Of a DNA stretch of 37,555 nucleotides, positions 7,827-15,874 are shown one piece after another. Numbering within the stretch: position 1 is the first letter of the stretch; each line of letters opens with the position of its first letter. The DNA comes from Chloroflexota bacterium (lineage in GTDB: Bacteria; Chloroflexota; UBA11872; VXOZ01): positions 117,681-155,235 of the forward strand of contig JAAXIC010000003.1 of the NCBI GenBank assembly GCA_012270555.1, read 5' to 3'. Below the pieces are notes generated by a model. It was not told the DNA's origin, ran no database searches, and was given only the letters and a program-made list of their open reading frames with translations. The translations under genes were made by a program, and so were the position numbers.

Positions 7827-8603
7827 TCAAATACTAGCACTGTCGCGCTCTTGCTGCCGGTCGAAGAGGCGCTGCACGTTGCCAAAGAGAATCCGCTCTT
7901 TCTCCGCTGGCGACAGATCGGCCCCAAACACCTTGGCAAGCTGCGAGGCAAACGACCGTCCGGAAGCGTCGCTGCCGTAGACGACATGGTCGGCGCCGAC
8001 GTGTCTAACGAGTATCTCCGTATAGCCGTTGGTGGCCTCGTTGCCGCCAACGTCCATTAGGACGTTGGGCAGGCCGAGCGCGCACTTGGCGCCGACCTCG
8101 ATGTCACCGGCGGCGTGGCCGAAGAAGAAGGTGACGTCCGGATGCCGCAGCGCCATCTCCCGCATGTCCGGACCGCTGGTCTCGGTGGGCAGGTTGCCCG
8201 TGACCTCGGCGAACGTGTGCTGCAAGACCGGCAGGCGATACTCAGCGCAGATTTGCATGATGCCGTCCACCTGTGGATTGTTGCCCCGGATAGCCTCCCA
8301 GAGCTTCACGCCTTGGCGGCCACGATAGCCTTTAACACGGTGTTCCAATTCGTCGCAAGCGAATTGACCGTGCACCGGATTGAGATACCAGAAGGGGATC
8401 ACGCGCTCTGGATGCTGCCGGGCCAGCCCCAAGGTGCGCTCGTTGCAGGCAGTCACGAATTCACGGGAGGGGAAGTTGGGCGACGAACTGCCTTCCAGAT
8501 TGATGCTGTTCGTGCACATGAGCATGTCGAGACGCTCGGCCTGCGCCAGCAAGCGCCGCATCATGTGCTCGCTGCGGAAATGCACGTGCACGTCGTAAAT
8601 CAT
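7827..8603 (-). CDS. amidohydrolase family metal-dependent hydrolase (paralogue 1)
   Basis: The 258-aa protein has the full set of metal-site motifs of the amidohydrolase-2/TIM-barrel family: YDVHVHFR at residues 3-10 (HxH), GVKLWEA (strand 4 Lys), PVLQHTF and FFGHAAGD (His ligands) and VYGSDASGR (Asp). It should hydrolyse, decarboxylate or lactonise a small carboxylated substrate in the cytosol; the substrate cannot be read from sequence. It is closely related to the next gene upstream (8827-9588): I estimate about 60% identity by eye, including long shared runs such as VIPFWYLNPVHG and ALRHPDVTF. The two probably arose by tandem duplication. ATG 8603 gives MIYDVHVH at the exact start of strand 1, matching the paralogue. 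Confidence 0.85.
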   Translation of the reverse strand: MIYDVHVHFRSEHMMRRLLAQAERLDMLMCTNSINLEGSSSPNFPSREFVTACNERTLGLARQHPERVIPFWYLNPVHGQFACDELEHRVKGYRGRQGVKLWEAIRGNNPQVDGIMQICAEYRLPVLQHTFAEVTGNLPTETSGPDMREMALRHPDVTFFFGHAAGDIEVGAKCALGLPNVLMDVGGNEATNGYTEILVRHVGADHVVYGSDASGRSFASQLAKVFGADLSPAEKERILFGNVQRLFDRQQERDSASI

Positions 8604-8826
8604 TGCACTTTGCTCTCGCGTGAACTTCGCTTAGCAGCGACCCCGCATGGTAGGGGCTGCCAACACGACTCATCGGGTCATGGCGCGGACTCTTTGCATT
8701 GTTCTTACCGGTTCCAGTAGTAGCGCGCGGGCTTGTCCCCCGCCTCTTCGTGCCAACGTCCAACACCCTTTTGCGCTATGCATCTCACGATGTCGCTATG
8801 CTTACATCACATTCACCGTAAGCACT

Positions 8827-9588
8827 CTAATCATAGCGTTGCCGGCCAAAGAGCGCAGCGGCGTTCTTGTAGAGAATTTTCTCACGTTCCTCCTCGGTGA
8901 TGTCCGGGCCGTAGACCTTCGCCAATTGGGACGCAAACGATCTGCCCGTAGTGTCGCTGCCGTACACCACACGCTCTGCGCCCAAGAGACGGACAAGCAA
9001 TTCCGTATACCCGTTGGTAGCCTCGTTGCCGCCAATGTCCATGAAGACGTTGCCCAGGCCAAGAGCGCACTTCACGCCGTACTCGAAGTCACTGCCGGCA
9101 TGACCCCACAGAAACGTGACATCGGGGTGCCGCAGCGCCATCTCACGCATCTCCTGCGGTGTGGTCTCGGTGGGCAGCGTGCCGCCGGCCTCGATGTTCG
9201 TGTGCTGCAGCACTGGCAGGCGGTGTTTCGCACAAAGGGCGAGCACGGGATCAACACATGAATCGTTCCCTTTCACCGCCATCCAGAGCTTCACGCCCTG
9301 GGGTCCCTGGTGCTGCGCCACCCGCTGTTGCAGTTCTGTGCACGCAGCGTCGCCGTGCACCGGATTGAGATACCAGAAGGGAATCACGCGCTGCGGATGT
9401 TCCCGCGCCGCCGCTGCCGTGCGGTCGTTACAGGCGGTCACAAAAGACATCGACGGAAAGTGCGGCGAGGCTGTGCTCTCCAGGTTGATGGTGTTCAGGC
9501 AGAGCACCATATCAAGCCGCTCGGCCTGGCACAGCGCCTGCGCCAACTGCGCGTCACTGCGGTAATGCACGTGCACGTCTATAATCAT
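8827..9588 (-). CDS. amidohydrolase family metal-dependent hydrolase (paralogue 2)
   Basis: A second active-looking amidohydrolase: IIDVHVHYR at the N-terminus, GVKLWMA, PVLQHTN, WGHAGSDFE and VYGSDTTGR supply the HxH, Lys, His, His and Asp positions. An upstream in-frame start at 9609 adds seven residues, but the ATG at 9588 (MIIDVHVH) lines up with the paralogue's start, so I use 9588. The differences from paralogue 1 cluster in the loop between the QH and GHA motifs and in the first helix, which would change substrate choice. Spacing between the three amidohydrolase genes is 170-220 bases, so they may have separate promoters rather than forming one tight operon. Confidence 0.85.
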   Translation of the reverse strand: MIIDVHVHYRSDAQLAQALCQAERLDMVLCLNTINLESTASPHFPSMSFVTACNDRTAAAAREHPQRVIPFWYLNPVHGDAACTELQQRVAQHQGPQGVKLWMAVKGNDSCVDPVLALCAKHRLPVLQHTNIEAGGTLPTETTPQEMREMALRHPDVTFLWGHAGSDFEYGVKCALGLGNVFMDIGGNEATNGYTELLVRLLGAERVVYGSDTTGRSFASQLAKVYGPDITEEEREKILYKNAAALFGRQRYD

Positions 9589-9747
9589 CGGAGTTCTCGC
9601 ACACGCCAACTTGGCTGCAGCTGCTTCGTGTGACGCAGCCCAGGCAGTAGCTACTGGAAACCTCTGCGGCCAAGCTGCGACATAGCATTACAATAGAGAG
9701 TATCCCGATCCCATCTGCGTCCCAGTAAACACAGTGAGGAGTTGCCG

Positions 9748-10188
9748 ATGCCAGAATCGCTCGACGACATCAAGGAACGCTATGAAGCGCTGGATATCAA
9801 GCTGGAGGTCGCCGGTGAGGATGCCATCGACCCCGATTTCCTGCTCACCTTTCCCTATGACTACCCCGACAATCCCGCTGAGATTGTGATCGATACGCAT
9901 GAGTTCACGGCGGTCTGCCCGTGGACGGGGCTGCCGGACACCGGCGAGTTGACCATTTCATATGTGCCGCGTTCGGATTGCATCGAGCTCAAGTCGCTCA
10001 AGTACTATCTGCTCTCCTACCGGCAGGTGGGCATTGTGCAGGAGCACGCCGCCAGCCGCATCCTCGACGATCTCGTGCAGGTGTGCGCTCCCCATACGAT
10101 GACGGTGTGCTTGGACTATACACCCCGGGGCGGTCTGCACACGGTGGTGACGGTGCGGTATCCGCCGGCAGCACAGGCCTCGGAATAG
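9748..10188 (+). CDS. queF: NADPH-dependent 7-cyano-7-deazaguanine reductase (preQ0 to preQ1)
   Basis: QueF reduces the nitrile of preQ0 to the aminomethyl group of preQ1 with two NADPH, in the queuosine tRNA-modification pathway in the cytosol. The 146-aa product is the short, single-module (type I) form. FTAVCPWTGLPD contains the nucleophilic Cys (C57), and ELKSLKYYLLSYR is the NADPH-binding QueF motif; QEHA follows as expected. GAGGA seven bases before the ATG at 9748 fixes the start rather than the upstream TTG. No other queuosine synthesis gene (queC, queD, queE, tgt) is in the window, but a queuosine-precursor transporter lies convergently next door. No preQ1 riboswitch-like element is visible ahead of it. 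Confidence 0.93.
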   Translation: MPESLDDIKERYEALDIKLEVAGEDAIDPDFLLTFPYDYPDNPAEIVIDTHEFTAVCPWTGLPDTGELTISYVPRSDCIELKSLKYYLLSYRQVGIVQEHAASRILDDLVQVCAPHTMTVCLDYTPRGGLHTVVTVRYPPAAQASE

Positions 10189-10192
10189 GTTT

Positions 10193-10206
10193 CGCAGGAA
10201 CCTGCG
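10193..10206. terminator. hairpin between convergent queF and transporter genes
   Basis: CGCAG-GAAC-CTGCG forms a perfect short stem between the two stop codons. There is no T-run, so this is only a candidate bidirectional terminator. Confidence 0.3.
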
Positions 10207-10224
10207 CTGAGGGCAGCGGTTGGA

Positions 10225-10977
10225 TTACGCCTCGGCGGTCTCAGCCGCGTTCACCATCGTCTCCGGGTCGCCGCCGAAGATGCCGAACGGGTTCAGGGAG
10301 TGCGGCGCGTCGTAGACGTCCATGCGCTCGGTGCGCTTGAGCCAGCCTACCACCAAGTAGGTCAGCGGCGTCGCGATGATTTCGTAGACGGTTTTTGCGA
10401 TCCAAGCGAGGATCATCGCGCGCACCACGTCCATCATGGGCCAGATGCCGGAAATGCCGAAGGCGATGCCGTAGAACATAACCGAGTCGACGCCTTGTCC
10501 GACAACCGTGGACGATATGGTGCGGAGCCACAAGTGACGGCCCGAGGTGCGGTTCTTGAGGACGACCATTACCATGGCGTTGGAGAATTCGCCAATCAAG
10601 TAGGCCACGAACGAGCCTGCCAAGATCCAGCCGGTAGTGCCGAGGATGATCTCGTAAGCGCCCTGGTCTTCCCAGAAGACGGCGCCGGGGATAAGGCCGC
10701 CGACGTAGAAGAAGATGACCATGAGCAGATTGCAGGCAAAGCCCAGCCAGATCACGCCGCGCGCCACCCGAAAGCCGTACACCTCGGTGAGAATATCGCT
10801 AATGATATAGCTCAGCGGGAAGCAAATGACCGCCACGGATACGACGAATCCCGTGCTGCCGAGAAACTCGAAAGGCAGGTCGAAGAGCGAAATGGGCTTG
10901 GCGGCGATCACATTGCTGATAAGCAGCACAGTGACTGCCAGGGCGGCGATGATAACGAGCTTGCCGGAAAACCGCAT
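10225..10977 (-). CDS. yhhQ: queuosine precursor transporter (YhhQ / DUF165, VUT family)
   Basis: The 250-aa membrane protein has about six hydrophobic spans. It carries characteristic family segments: an early SNVIAAKP loop, SYIISDILTEVYGF after the third strand of hydrophobics, and GEFSNAMVMVVLK followed by WLRTISSTVVGQGVDS. Family members such as E. coli YhhQ move preQ0/preQ1 across the inner membrane. The C-terminal 30 residues (YDAPHSLNPFGIF) are cytosolic and longer than I would expect. AAGGAGGG lies upstream of the ATG at 10977. Its place tail-to-tail with queF supports a shared role in deazaguanine supply: salvage by this protein and reduction of preQ0 by QueF. Confidence 0.9.
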   Translation of the reverse strand: MRFSGKLVIIAALAVTVLLISNVIAAKPISLFDLPFEFLGSTGFVVSVAVICFPLSYIISDILTEVYGFRVARGVIWLGFACNLLMVIFFYVGGLIPGAVFWEDQGAYEIILGTTGWILAGSFVAYLIGEFSNAMVMVVLKNRTSGRHLWLRTISSTVVGQGVDSVMFYGIAFGISGIWPMMDVVRAMILAWIAKTVYEIIATPLTYLVVGWLKRTERMDVYDAPHSLNPFGIFGGDPETMVNAAETAEA

Positions 10978-11137
10978 TGACCCTTAGCCCTCCTTGGTGT
11001 TGGCGCAAAGGTTTGCCTGACGTGTCGCAGGCAGTATAGTGCAGAGTGCGCCGTCGTTTCAAGGCTCAGGGCATGACAGGGGACGCGGCAGATACTTGAC
11101 GTGAACTTGGGCTAGCGCCCGCGGGAGGTTGCAGAAC

Positions 11138-12745
11138 GTGAATGTCGATGCCGGCTTACTGGGACATTGGCCGTTAGACGGGGATTGCGACGATCGCTCT
11201 GGCAACGGCAGTCACGGACGGAGCGAGGGTGGGCTTGCGTTTATGGAGCCGCTGCCGCTGGGCGGTGGGCCGGGCGCGGCCTTGTTCAACGGGCGCGGCG
11301 CGCGTATCACGGTGCCGTATAACGAAAGCCTGCCGTTGGGCACGGCCGACTTCTCGGTCGCGGCGTGGGTGAATACGAACCGGATCACCTCCGACGTTCC
11401 CGGTGACATCCTGAGCCGGTACTGCCCCGCTACGCGGCGCGGCTTCAATTTCGGCATCCAGTCGGCAGCCGGCGTGAGCTCCTCCCAGAGCAACTGGCGC
11501 AACGTCTTCTTCGGCATTGACGACGGCAACGTGGAACCGGCGTGGACCAACCACGGCCGGCCCGGCAATGCGCAGTACATCATGGCCTTGGCCGTCCACG
11601 AGGGCGCGCTCTACGCCGGCACGTACGAGGGTGAGGCGGGCGAGACCGGGCACGTCTACCGCTTTGCGGGCGGCTCGGAATGGGAAGACTGCGGCGCGCC
11701 CGCCGGCTGCAACGCCGTGAGCACGCTGGCGGAGTTCAATGGCGACCTCTACGCGGCAGTGAGTTGCTACCGCGCCCAGGGCTCCAGTCTGCCGAATTCG
11801 CCAAACCGCGTACCGGGCGGCAGCGTCTACCGCTACGCGGGAGGCACGGCGTGGGTGGACTGCGGCCAGCTTGGCGACGCTGAGGACGTGTTCGGCCTGG
11901 CGGTCTACAACGGCGAACTCTACGGTTCGGCCATGTATTCGCGGGGCATGTTCCGGTACGCGGGCGGCAGGACCTGGCTGCCGTGCGGCGATCCCGGCAC
12001 GCGCGTTGCGGTTTTGGGCGTCTTCCAAGGCGGTCTCTATGCCACCGGCTACGACGTGGGCGGCGTCTTTCGCTACGAGGGCGAGCGCCGCTGGTCCTTC
12101 TGCGGCAATGCCAGCGACTCTACCCAACTCTATTCGTTCGCCTCGTACCAGGGCCGGCTGCATACCGGCGTGTGGCCCAGTGGCTCCGTCTACCGCCAGG
12201 ACGACGGCCTGCCGTGGCTCGACTGCGGGCGACTGGGCGAAGAACTGGAAGTCATGGGCATGATGGTCTACAACGGCAAGCTCTACGCCGGCACGCTGCC
12301 CGCAGGTTCCGTGTACCGCTACGACGGTGAGGGGGAGTGGGCGCATACGGGGCAACTCGACACCACGCCGGACGTGCGCTACCGCCGCGCCTGGACGATG
12401 GCCGTTTACAAAGGCCGCCTCTTCTGCGGCACGCTGCCCTCGGGCAACGTGCTCTCGCTGGAGGCCGGCAGGAACGTGACCCACGACCACGCGCTGCCCG
12501 GCGGCTGGCGCCACCTGGCGGCAGTCCGAGCCGACGGCGTGCTTCGGCTCTACGTCGACGGCGAACTGGTAGCAGAATCCGCGCCCTTCAACACCGCCGA
12601 CTACGACCTCTCGATGGAAGAACCGCTGCAGATCGGCAACGGCCAAATCGGCCCCTTCAGCGGCAGCCTAAGCGACGTACGGCTCTACAACCGGGCGCTA
12701 AGCGACACGCAAGTGGCCGCTATCTTTGAAAGACAGCGCATGTAA
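11138..12745 (+). CDS. LamG-like (concanavalin A-fold) protein with an inserted beta-propeller
   Basis: A 535-aa protein of unusual layout. Residues 5-130 are the first half of a LamG/concanavalin domain (GLLGHWPLDGDCDDRSGNG, then DFSVAAWVN). Residues about 455-535 are its second half (GGWRHLAAVRADGVLRLYVD, then SGSLSDVRLYNRALS). Between them lie six clear repeats of about 45 residues with the pattern hY-x-G-x-LYA...(V/M)(Y/F)R(Y/F)-G-x-x-W-x-x-C-G, plus a partial seventh, fitting a seven-bladed propeller. Each blade carries one Cys in the W-x-x-C-G turn. No signal peptide or anchor is present despite the sugar-binding-like folds. GGGAGG at 11123-11128 sits nine bases before GTG 11138, preferred over the TTG at 11129, which abuts the SD. 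No neighbour explains its role. Confidence 0.75.
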   Translation: MNVDAGLLGHWPLDGDCDDRSGNGSHGRSEGGLAFMEPLPLGGGPGAALFNGRGARITVPYNESLPLGTADFSVAAWVNTNRITSDVPGDILSRYCPATRRGFNFGIQSAAGVSSSQSNWRNVFFGIDDGNVEPAWTNHGRPGNAQYIMALAVHEGALYAGTYEGEAGETGHVYRFAGGSEWEDCGAPAGCNAVSTLAEFNGDLYAAVSCYRAQGSSLPNSPNRVPGGSVYRYAGGTAWVDCGQLGDAEDVFGLAVYNGELYGSAMYSRGMFRYAGGRTWLPCGDPGTRVAVLGVFQGGLYATGYDVGGVFRYEGERRWSFCGNASDSTQLYSFASYQGRLHTGVWPSGSVYRQDDGLPWLDCGRLGEELEVMGMMVYNGKLYAGTLPAGSVYRYDGEGEWAHTGQLDTTPDVRYRRAWTMAVYKGRLFCGTLPSGNVLSLEAGRNVTHDHALPGGWRHLAAVRADGVLRLYVDGELVAESAPFNTADYDLSMEEPLQIGNGQIGPFSGSLSDVRLYNRALSDTQVAAIFERQRM

Positions 12746-12987
12746 AGCGAGGGTTCGACACTATAAAGGCTCACATGTTGATAGCTACGACCTGCCGAGG
12801 CTCGAACTTCCTCAGCAATGGTGTGCGACTGAGCTCCGCCCTTTCAGGAGAGGCTGGTACGTTGGCCGTCCCTCAGACGTTGCCTCCCCCTGTTGGCGCC
12901 TGTTGCGCTAGTTGTGGCGTGTTCTGATTGGACGCTGGCGCACAATGTGCTCTATCATTGAGCACCACCAACCGGGGAGGCCCCATA

Positions 12988-13821
12988 GTGACCACCTCAA
13001 ACAAACGCAAGGTCGAAGGTATGCCGGTAAAGACCGCGCTGATCACGGGGAGTGACCCATCCATGACCAAGCTCACTGAACACGTGCGCGCCCTCGACGT
13101 CCAGGGCGCATACAACGTCCGCGACCTCGGAGGATACGAGACCCGAGACGGCAGGATGACCCGCTGGGGTAAGTACTTACGATCGGACACATTGGCGAAT
13201 CTCAGCCCCGCGGGCGTAAACACTCTCCTCGAATACGGCATCCAAAACATCATCGACCTGCGCCGCAGCAGCGACCTGCAATTCAAGCCGAGCCCCTTCA
13301 TTGGCAATGAGGCCGTCACCTACTACCATCAGAACATGGCAGGCGACGTGGCCATCGAGGGTAGGGAAGTGATCGACGGAGTCGAGGACCCTGCTGAGCG
13401 GCGTGGCAGGGGGTATTGCTACATACTCGAACAGAGAAAGCACATCCTCCACCAGATATTCTCGGTTCTTGCCAGCCCGGGCGGTCTCCCCGTTCTCGTC
13501 CACTGTAACGCGGGCAAGGACAGGGCCGGAATCTCTGCCGCATTCGTGCTGGATATCTGTGGCGTTCCTCGCGAGACCATCATCGAGGACTACGGCCTCA
13601 CCGCGCAGTATCTGGTGCGGGCCTACTACGAGAACAATCCTGACGTGAATCCTGACGTATACACTTGGCGGGAATATCAGAACGACGTCTGCCATCCTCA
13701 CAGCATGCAAATCACCCTCGACCACCTCGACAGGATGTACGGTGGCGTCGAGGGTTACCTGCGAGACACCGGCATTACCGACGACCAATTCGCCGCCATC
13801 AAGGAGGCAATGACTGAATGA
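12988..13821 (+). CDS. tyrosine-protein phosphatase (Y_phosphatase3 / IphP type)
   Basis: The 277-aa protein has the N-terminal YNVRDLGGYETRDGR motif and the catalytic P-loop VHCNAGKDRAG, with Cys at about residue 173 and the invariant Arg. IIDLRR and an extended helical C-terminus match the bacterial IphP/Ptp family, which dephosphorylates tyrosine (often also serine or phosphoinositide) substrates. No signal peptide is seen. The GTG at 12988 is chosen because GGGGAGG lies seven bases upstream; the open frame extends to 12928 but without a ribosome site. The gene stands alone. Its GC and codon use match the GC-rich background. Confidence 0.88.
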   Translation: MTTSNKRKVEGMPVKTALITGSDPSMTKLTEHVRALDVQGAYNVRDLGGYETRDGRMTRWGKYLRSDTLANLSPAGVNTLLEYGIQNIIDLRRSSDLQFKPSPFIGNEAVTYYHQNMAGDVAIEGREVIDGVEDPAERRGRGYCYILEQRKHILHQIFSVLASPGGLPVLVHCNAGKDRAGISAAFVLDICGVPRETIIEDYGLTAQYLVRAYYENNPDVNPDVYTWREYQNDVCHPHSMQITLDHLDRMYGGVEGYLRDTGITDDQFAAIKEAMTE

Positions 13822-13900
13822 ACGCCCAGAGTCTCCCCAAAGCCGACCCCAGATGCGGCATAGGATCGTCTTGTCGCCTGATCGACTCCTCAGATAGGAA

Positions 13901-13946
13901 CTTCCCATCGGAAAGTTTGAAATTCGGTCTTATACGGCCCACCTAG
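13901..13946. repeat. 46-bp dispersed repeat, copy A
   Basis: The segment from CTTCCCATCGG to TATACGGCCCACC matches 23233-23278 at about 34 of 44 aligned positions by eye, and also 28268-28313. It lies in the 185-base gap between the phosphatase and VOC genes. Confidence 0.6.
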
Positions 13947-14006
13947 TGCGCCTAGTCGCGCCAGGCTGCGCCTGCATCACAACCAAGCCGGTACGGTCGG
14001 TCTTAG

Positions 14007-14390
14007 TTACGTCTGCATTATCTGGATCAGGTTGCCGCAGGTGTCGTCAAAGACCGCAATAGAGACGGTGCCCAAGTCTGTTGGCTCCATCGTAAAAGTC
14101 ACGCCCAGTGACTTCAGCTTCTCATACTCCGCTTGGATGTCCGCAACGCCAAAGGAATTCGCTGGGATGCCTTGGTCATGTAACCCTTTCTGATATGCCT
14201 TTGCAACCGGGTTTTCGTTTGGTTCAAGCAGCAGCTCGGTCCCGTCCGGGTCATCGGGCGAGACGACGGTAAGCCACCTGTATTCCCCCGCGGGCACGTC
14301 GTGCTTCTTTACAAAGCCGAGGGTTTCTGTATAGAACTTCTCGGCTTCCTCCTGGTCACTTACGAAAACTCCGCTGAGTATAATGCGCAT
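14007..14390 (-). CDS. VOC family protein controlled by an ArsR-type regulator
   Basis: The 127-aa protein begins MRIILSGVFVSDQEEAEKFY, has LGFVKKHDVPAGEYRW, a GTELLLEP metal-site strand, and ends VFDDTCGNLIQIMQT, all as in small VOC enzymes of the glyoxalase/fosfomycin/bleomycin class. It should be a cytosolic dimer. The gene follows the ArsR-like regulator by 27 bases on the same strand, an arrangement often seen where the regulator controls an accessory VOC or START-domain protein. Compared with the VOC at 100-471 it has a different central loop (NPVAKAYQKGLHDQGIP). The substrate is unknown. Confidence 0.88.
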   Translation of the reverse strand: MRIILSGVFVSDQEEAEKFYTETLGFVKKHDVPAGEYRWLTVVSPDDPDGTELLLEPNENPVAKAYQKGLHDQGIPANSFGVADIQAEYEKLKSLGVTFTMEPTDLGTVSIAVFDDTCGNLIQIMQT

Positions 14391-14417
14391 GTCCGGTTTC
14401 CCCTTCTTACTCTAGTG

Positions 14418-14690
14418 TTACTTGAGCCATCGATTCATGACACCCCTGATCGGTTCATCGTTGAAGACAATCACCCGAAACTTGCCACGCTTTTCAGAGC
14501 TTACCAGCCCTGCCTTCTCTAACACATCGATGTGCTTGGCCATGGCCTGTCGGGAGATTGCGACTTCATGCCGCATGATCAAGCGCGCCGTGAGCTCGTA
14601 TAGCGTCTGCTCCTTGCGCTCACAGAGCTCGTCGAGCATCAACCGCCGCGTTGGATCCGCGAGCGCCTTGTAGACTAAGTCTTCTTGCAT
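14418..14690 (-). CDS. ArsR-family winged-helix transcriptional regulator
   Basis: The 90-aa protein is a compact ArsR-type winged helix: LVYKALADPTRRLMLDELC is the classic first helix pair, SRQAMAKHIDVLEKAGLVSS is the recognition helix, and EKRGKFRVIVFND is the wing. There is no metal-binding ELCVCDL-type motif, so it belongs to the non-metal ArsR branch often paired with VOC or SRPBCC proteins. It likely represses its own operon through the operator in its promoter spacer (14706-14721). The ATG lies only eight bases after the -10 box, leaving almost no 5' leader. Confidence 0.9.
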   Translation of the reverse strand: MQEDLVYKALADPTRRLMLDELCERKEQTLYELTARLIMRHEVAISRQAMAKHIDVLEKAGLVSSEKRGKFRVIVFNDEPIRGVMNRWLK

Positions 14691-14698
14691 GCACGCTA

Positions 14699-14728
14699 AT
14701 TATACGCAACCATGAGGTTGCATGTCAA
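14699..14728 (-). promoter_or_regulatory. consensus promoter with an ArsR-type operator in the spacer
   Basis: On the minus strand, TTGACA (14728-14723) and TATAAT (14704-14699) are both perfect and separated by 18 bases. The spacer contains GCAACC-TCAT-GGTTGC, a perfect inverted repeat at 14706-14721. A repressor bound there would block polymerase. The regulator's ATG begins eight bases after the -10, so the transcript should be leaderless or nearly so. Confidence 0.8.
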
Positions 14729-14805
14729 GGGAAGATTCTCCAGGCCAGCAGGAACTACATCCCCAGCCATTTACAGGATTGGGATGACATTGGCGATCGG
14801 ACAGC

Positions 14806-15852
14806 TCAATTTGATAAATGCAAAGCCTCTAGGTCATAGGTCTCCAATAACGGAATGTCCTTGCTCCATGTCAGGCGGATTAAACACGATTCTAGGAAAT
14901 CCCGTAGAGATTCGTCCTGTTCTACCCAAGGCCCTTCTACAACTAAGTGACCACGAATGGTTTGAGAATCATCATCGGAGTCCATCCACATGTAGTGTAA
15001 AACCTGTCCAAGCCCTGTTCTCACCTGGTGGACGACTGACTCTGGCGATGTAGACTTCACTTCGAAGTAAATGTCGGCATCGGCGGCCTCCACAATGCAG
15101 TCAACAAGCCCATCGTACCTTGGGATTAATCCTATCTGAACAAGCCGAGCCCTAAGTTGATTCAAGATTTCTTGGTGCCGAGAAGTGCTAGGTGTATGTC
15201 CTGCCGTAGCTACATCCTCATTTATCCCCTGCTGGACTGCTTCCCGTGTCAGTAGATGGCGCCGACGAGGGACGGAGGGCCTCAGTGCTATGGTTGGGCC
15301 AAGGGCCTGTCGCGCGGCATTCTGATAGACGGGAGCCGGACCTGGCAGTTGTGATGTCACATAGTTGCGGCGCAGGAATGATTCCGCTATTCCTAAGTCA
15401 GGCCTCGAGTCACCGTCTCGTCTTGCGCGGGCGACATTAGTCCTTACTTGCTGGGCTATGGCATCCCATGGAACCGCAACCGACGAAGAGAAGTCATGAG
15501 AACCGCACGTCCCTGCTAGCTGCTGGGCTGATTCGGAGTCTAGGCAACGTACTTCGTAGCGGGGTGCGATTCTTGTGGTGCTAGGAAGCCTGATCGGAAC
15601 GGCATTGGAGGAGTTGTCAAAGAAGACCGCTGAGCGAGGACCACCTATCTTCAAATCTATACGATGACGAAATGTGTCGAGAGACACCTCCAAGACGGAC
15701 AGCCGGGCCAGCAACCTGCTGGACTCGCCTTCGGTGAGTACATAGATGTCATCCCCTACTCGGATGCGATGTCCATCTCCAGATGCTGCGATAGGCAATC
15801 CACCTTCCGCATTCCATTTCTCATTCGGGCTGGAGATAAGTTGAAATGGCAT
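14806..15852 (-). CDS. PD-(D/E)XK-type nuclease of the restriction island
   Basis: I do not recognise the full 348-aa protein, but residues 225-290 show a PD-(D/E)XK signature: E228 in a helix, D251 (LVDC), then E264-x-K266 in FEVKS, and a helix with Q276...GQVLHYMW (Q283, Y287), as in restriction-type nucleases. The N-terminal 200 residues (IRVGDDIYVLTEGESS, then alternating strands) form a separate domain, perhaps for protein or DNA contact. It is the last gene of the ParB-like/SNF2/nuclease arm, 22 bases after the helicase stop. In a restriction reading it would supply DNA cleavage, with the helicase driving it. The absence of other nuclease genes in the island supports this. GC is lower than in the flanking genes. 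Confidence 0.65.
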   Translation of the reverse strand: MPFQLISSPNEKWNAEGGLPIAASGDGHRIRVGDDIYVLTEGESSRLLARLSVLEVSLDTFRHRIDLKIGGPRSAVFFDNSSNAVPIRLPSTTRIAPRYEVRCLDSESAQQLAGTCGSHDFSSSVAVPWDAIAQQVRTNVARARRDGDSRPDLGIAESFLRRNYVTSQLPGPAPVYQNAARQALGPTIALRPSVPRRRHLLTREAVQQGINEDVATAGHTPSTSRHQEILNQLRARLVQIGLIPRYDGLVDCIVEAADADIYFEVKSTSPESVVHQVRTGLGQVLHYMWMDSDDDSQTIRGHLVVEGPWVEQDESLRDFLESCLIRLTWSKDIPLLETYDLEALHLSN

Positions 15853-15874
15853 TCTCTTGGAGCCCCCATACTTC

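Noticed and set aside
7809-7837. TTGACA, 17 bases, TACTAG on the plus strand.
   Set aside because: It points into the antisense strand of the amidohydrolase at 7827-8603 and no plus-strand gene follows; probably chance, at most an antisense promoter.
11174-12646. A 490-codon open frame antisense to the LamG/propeller gene.
   Set aside because: High-GC coding DNA leaves long open frames on the opposite strand; the composition (His/Arg/Ala-rich, no motifs) is that of a shadow.
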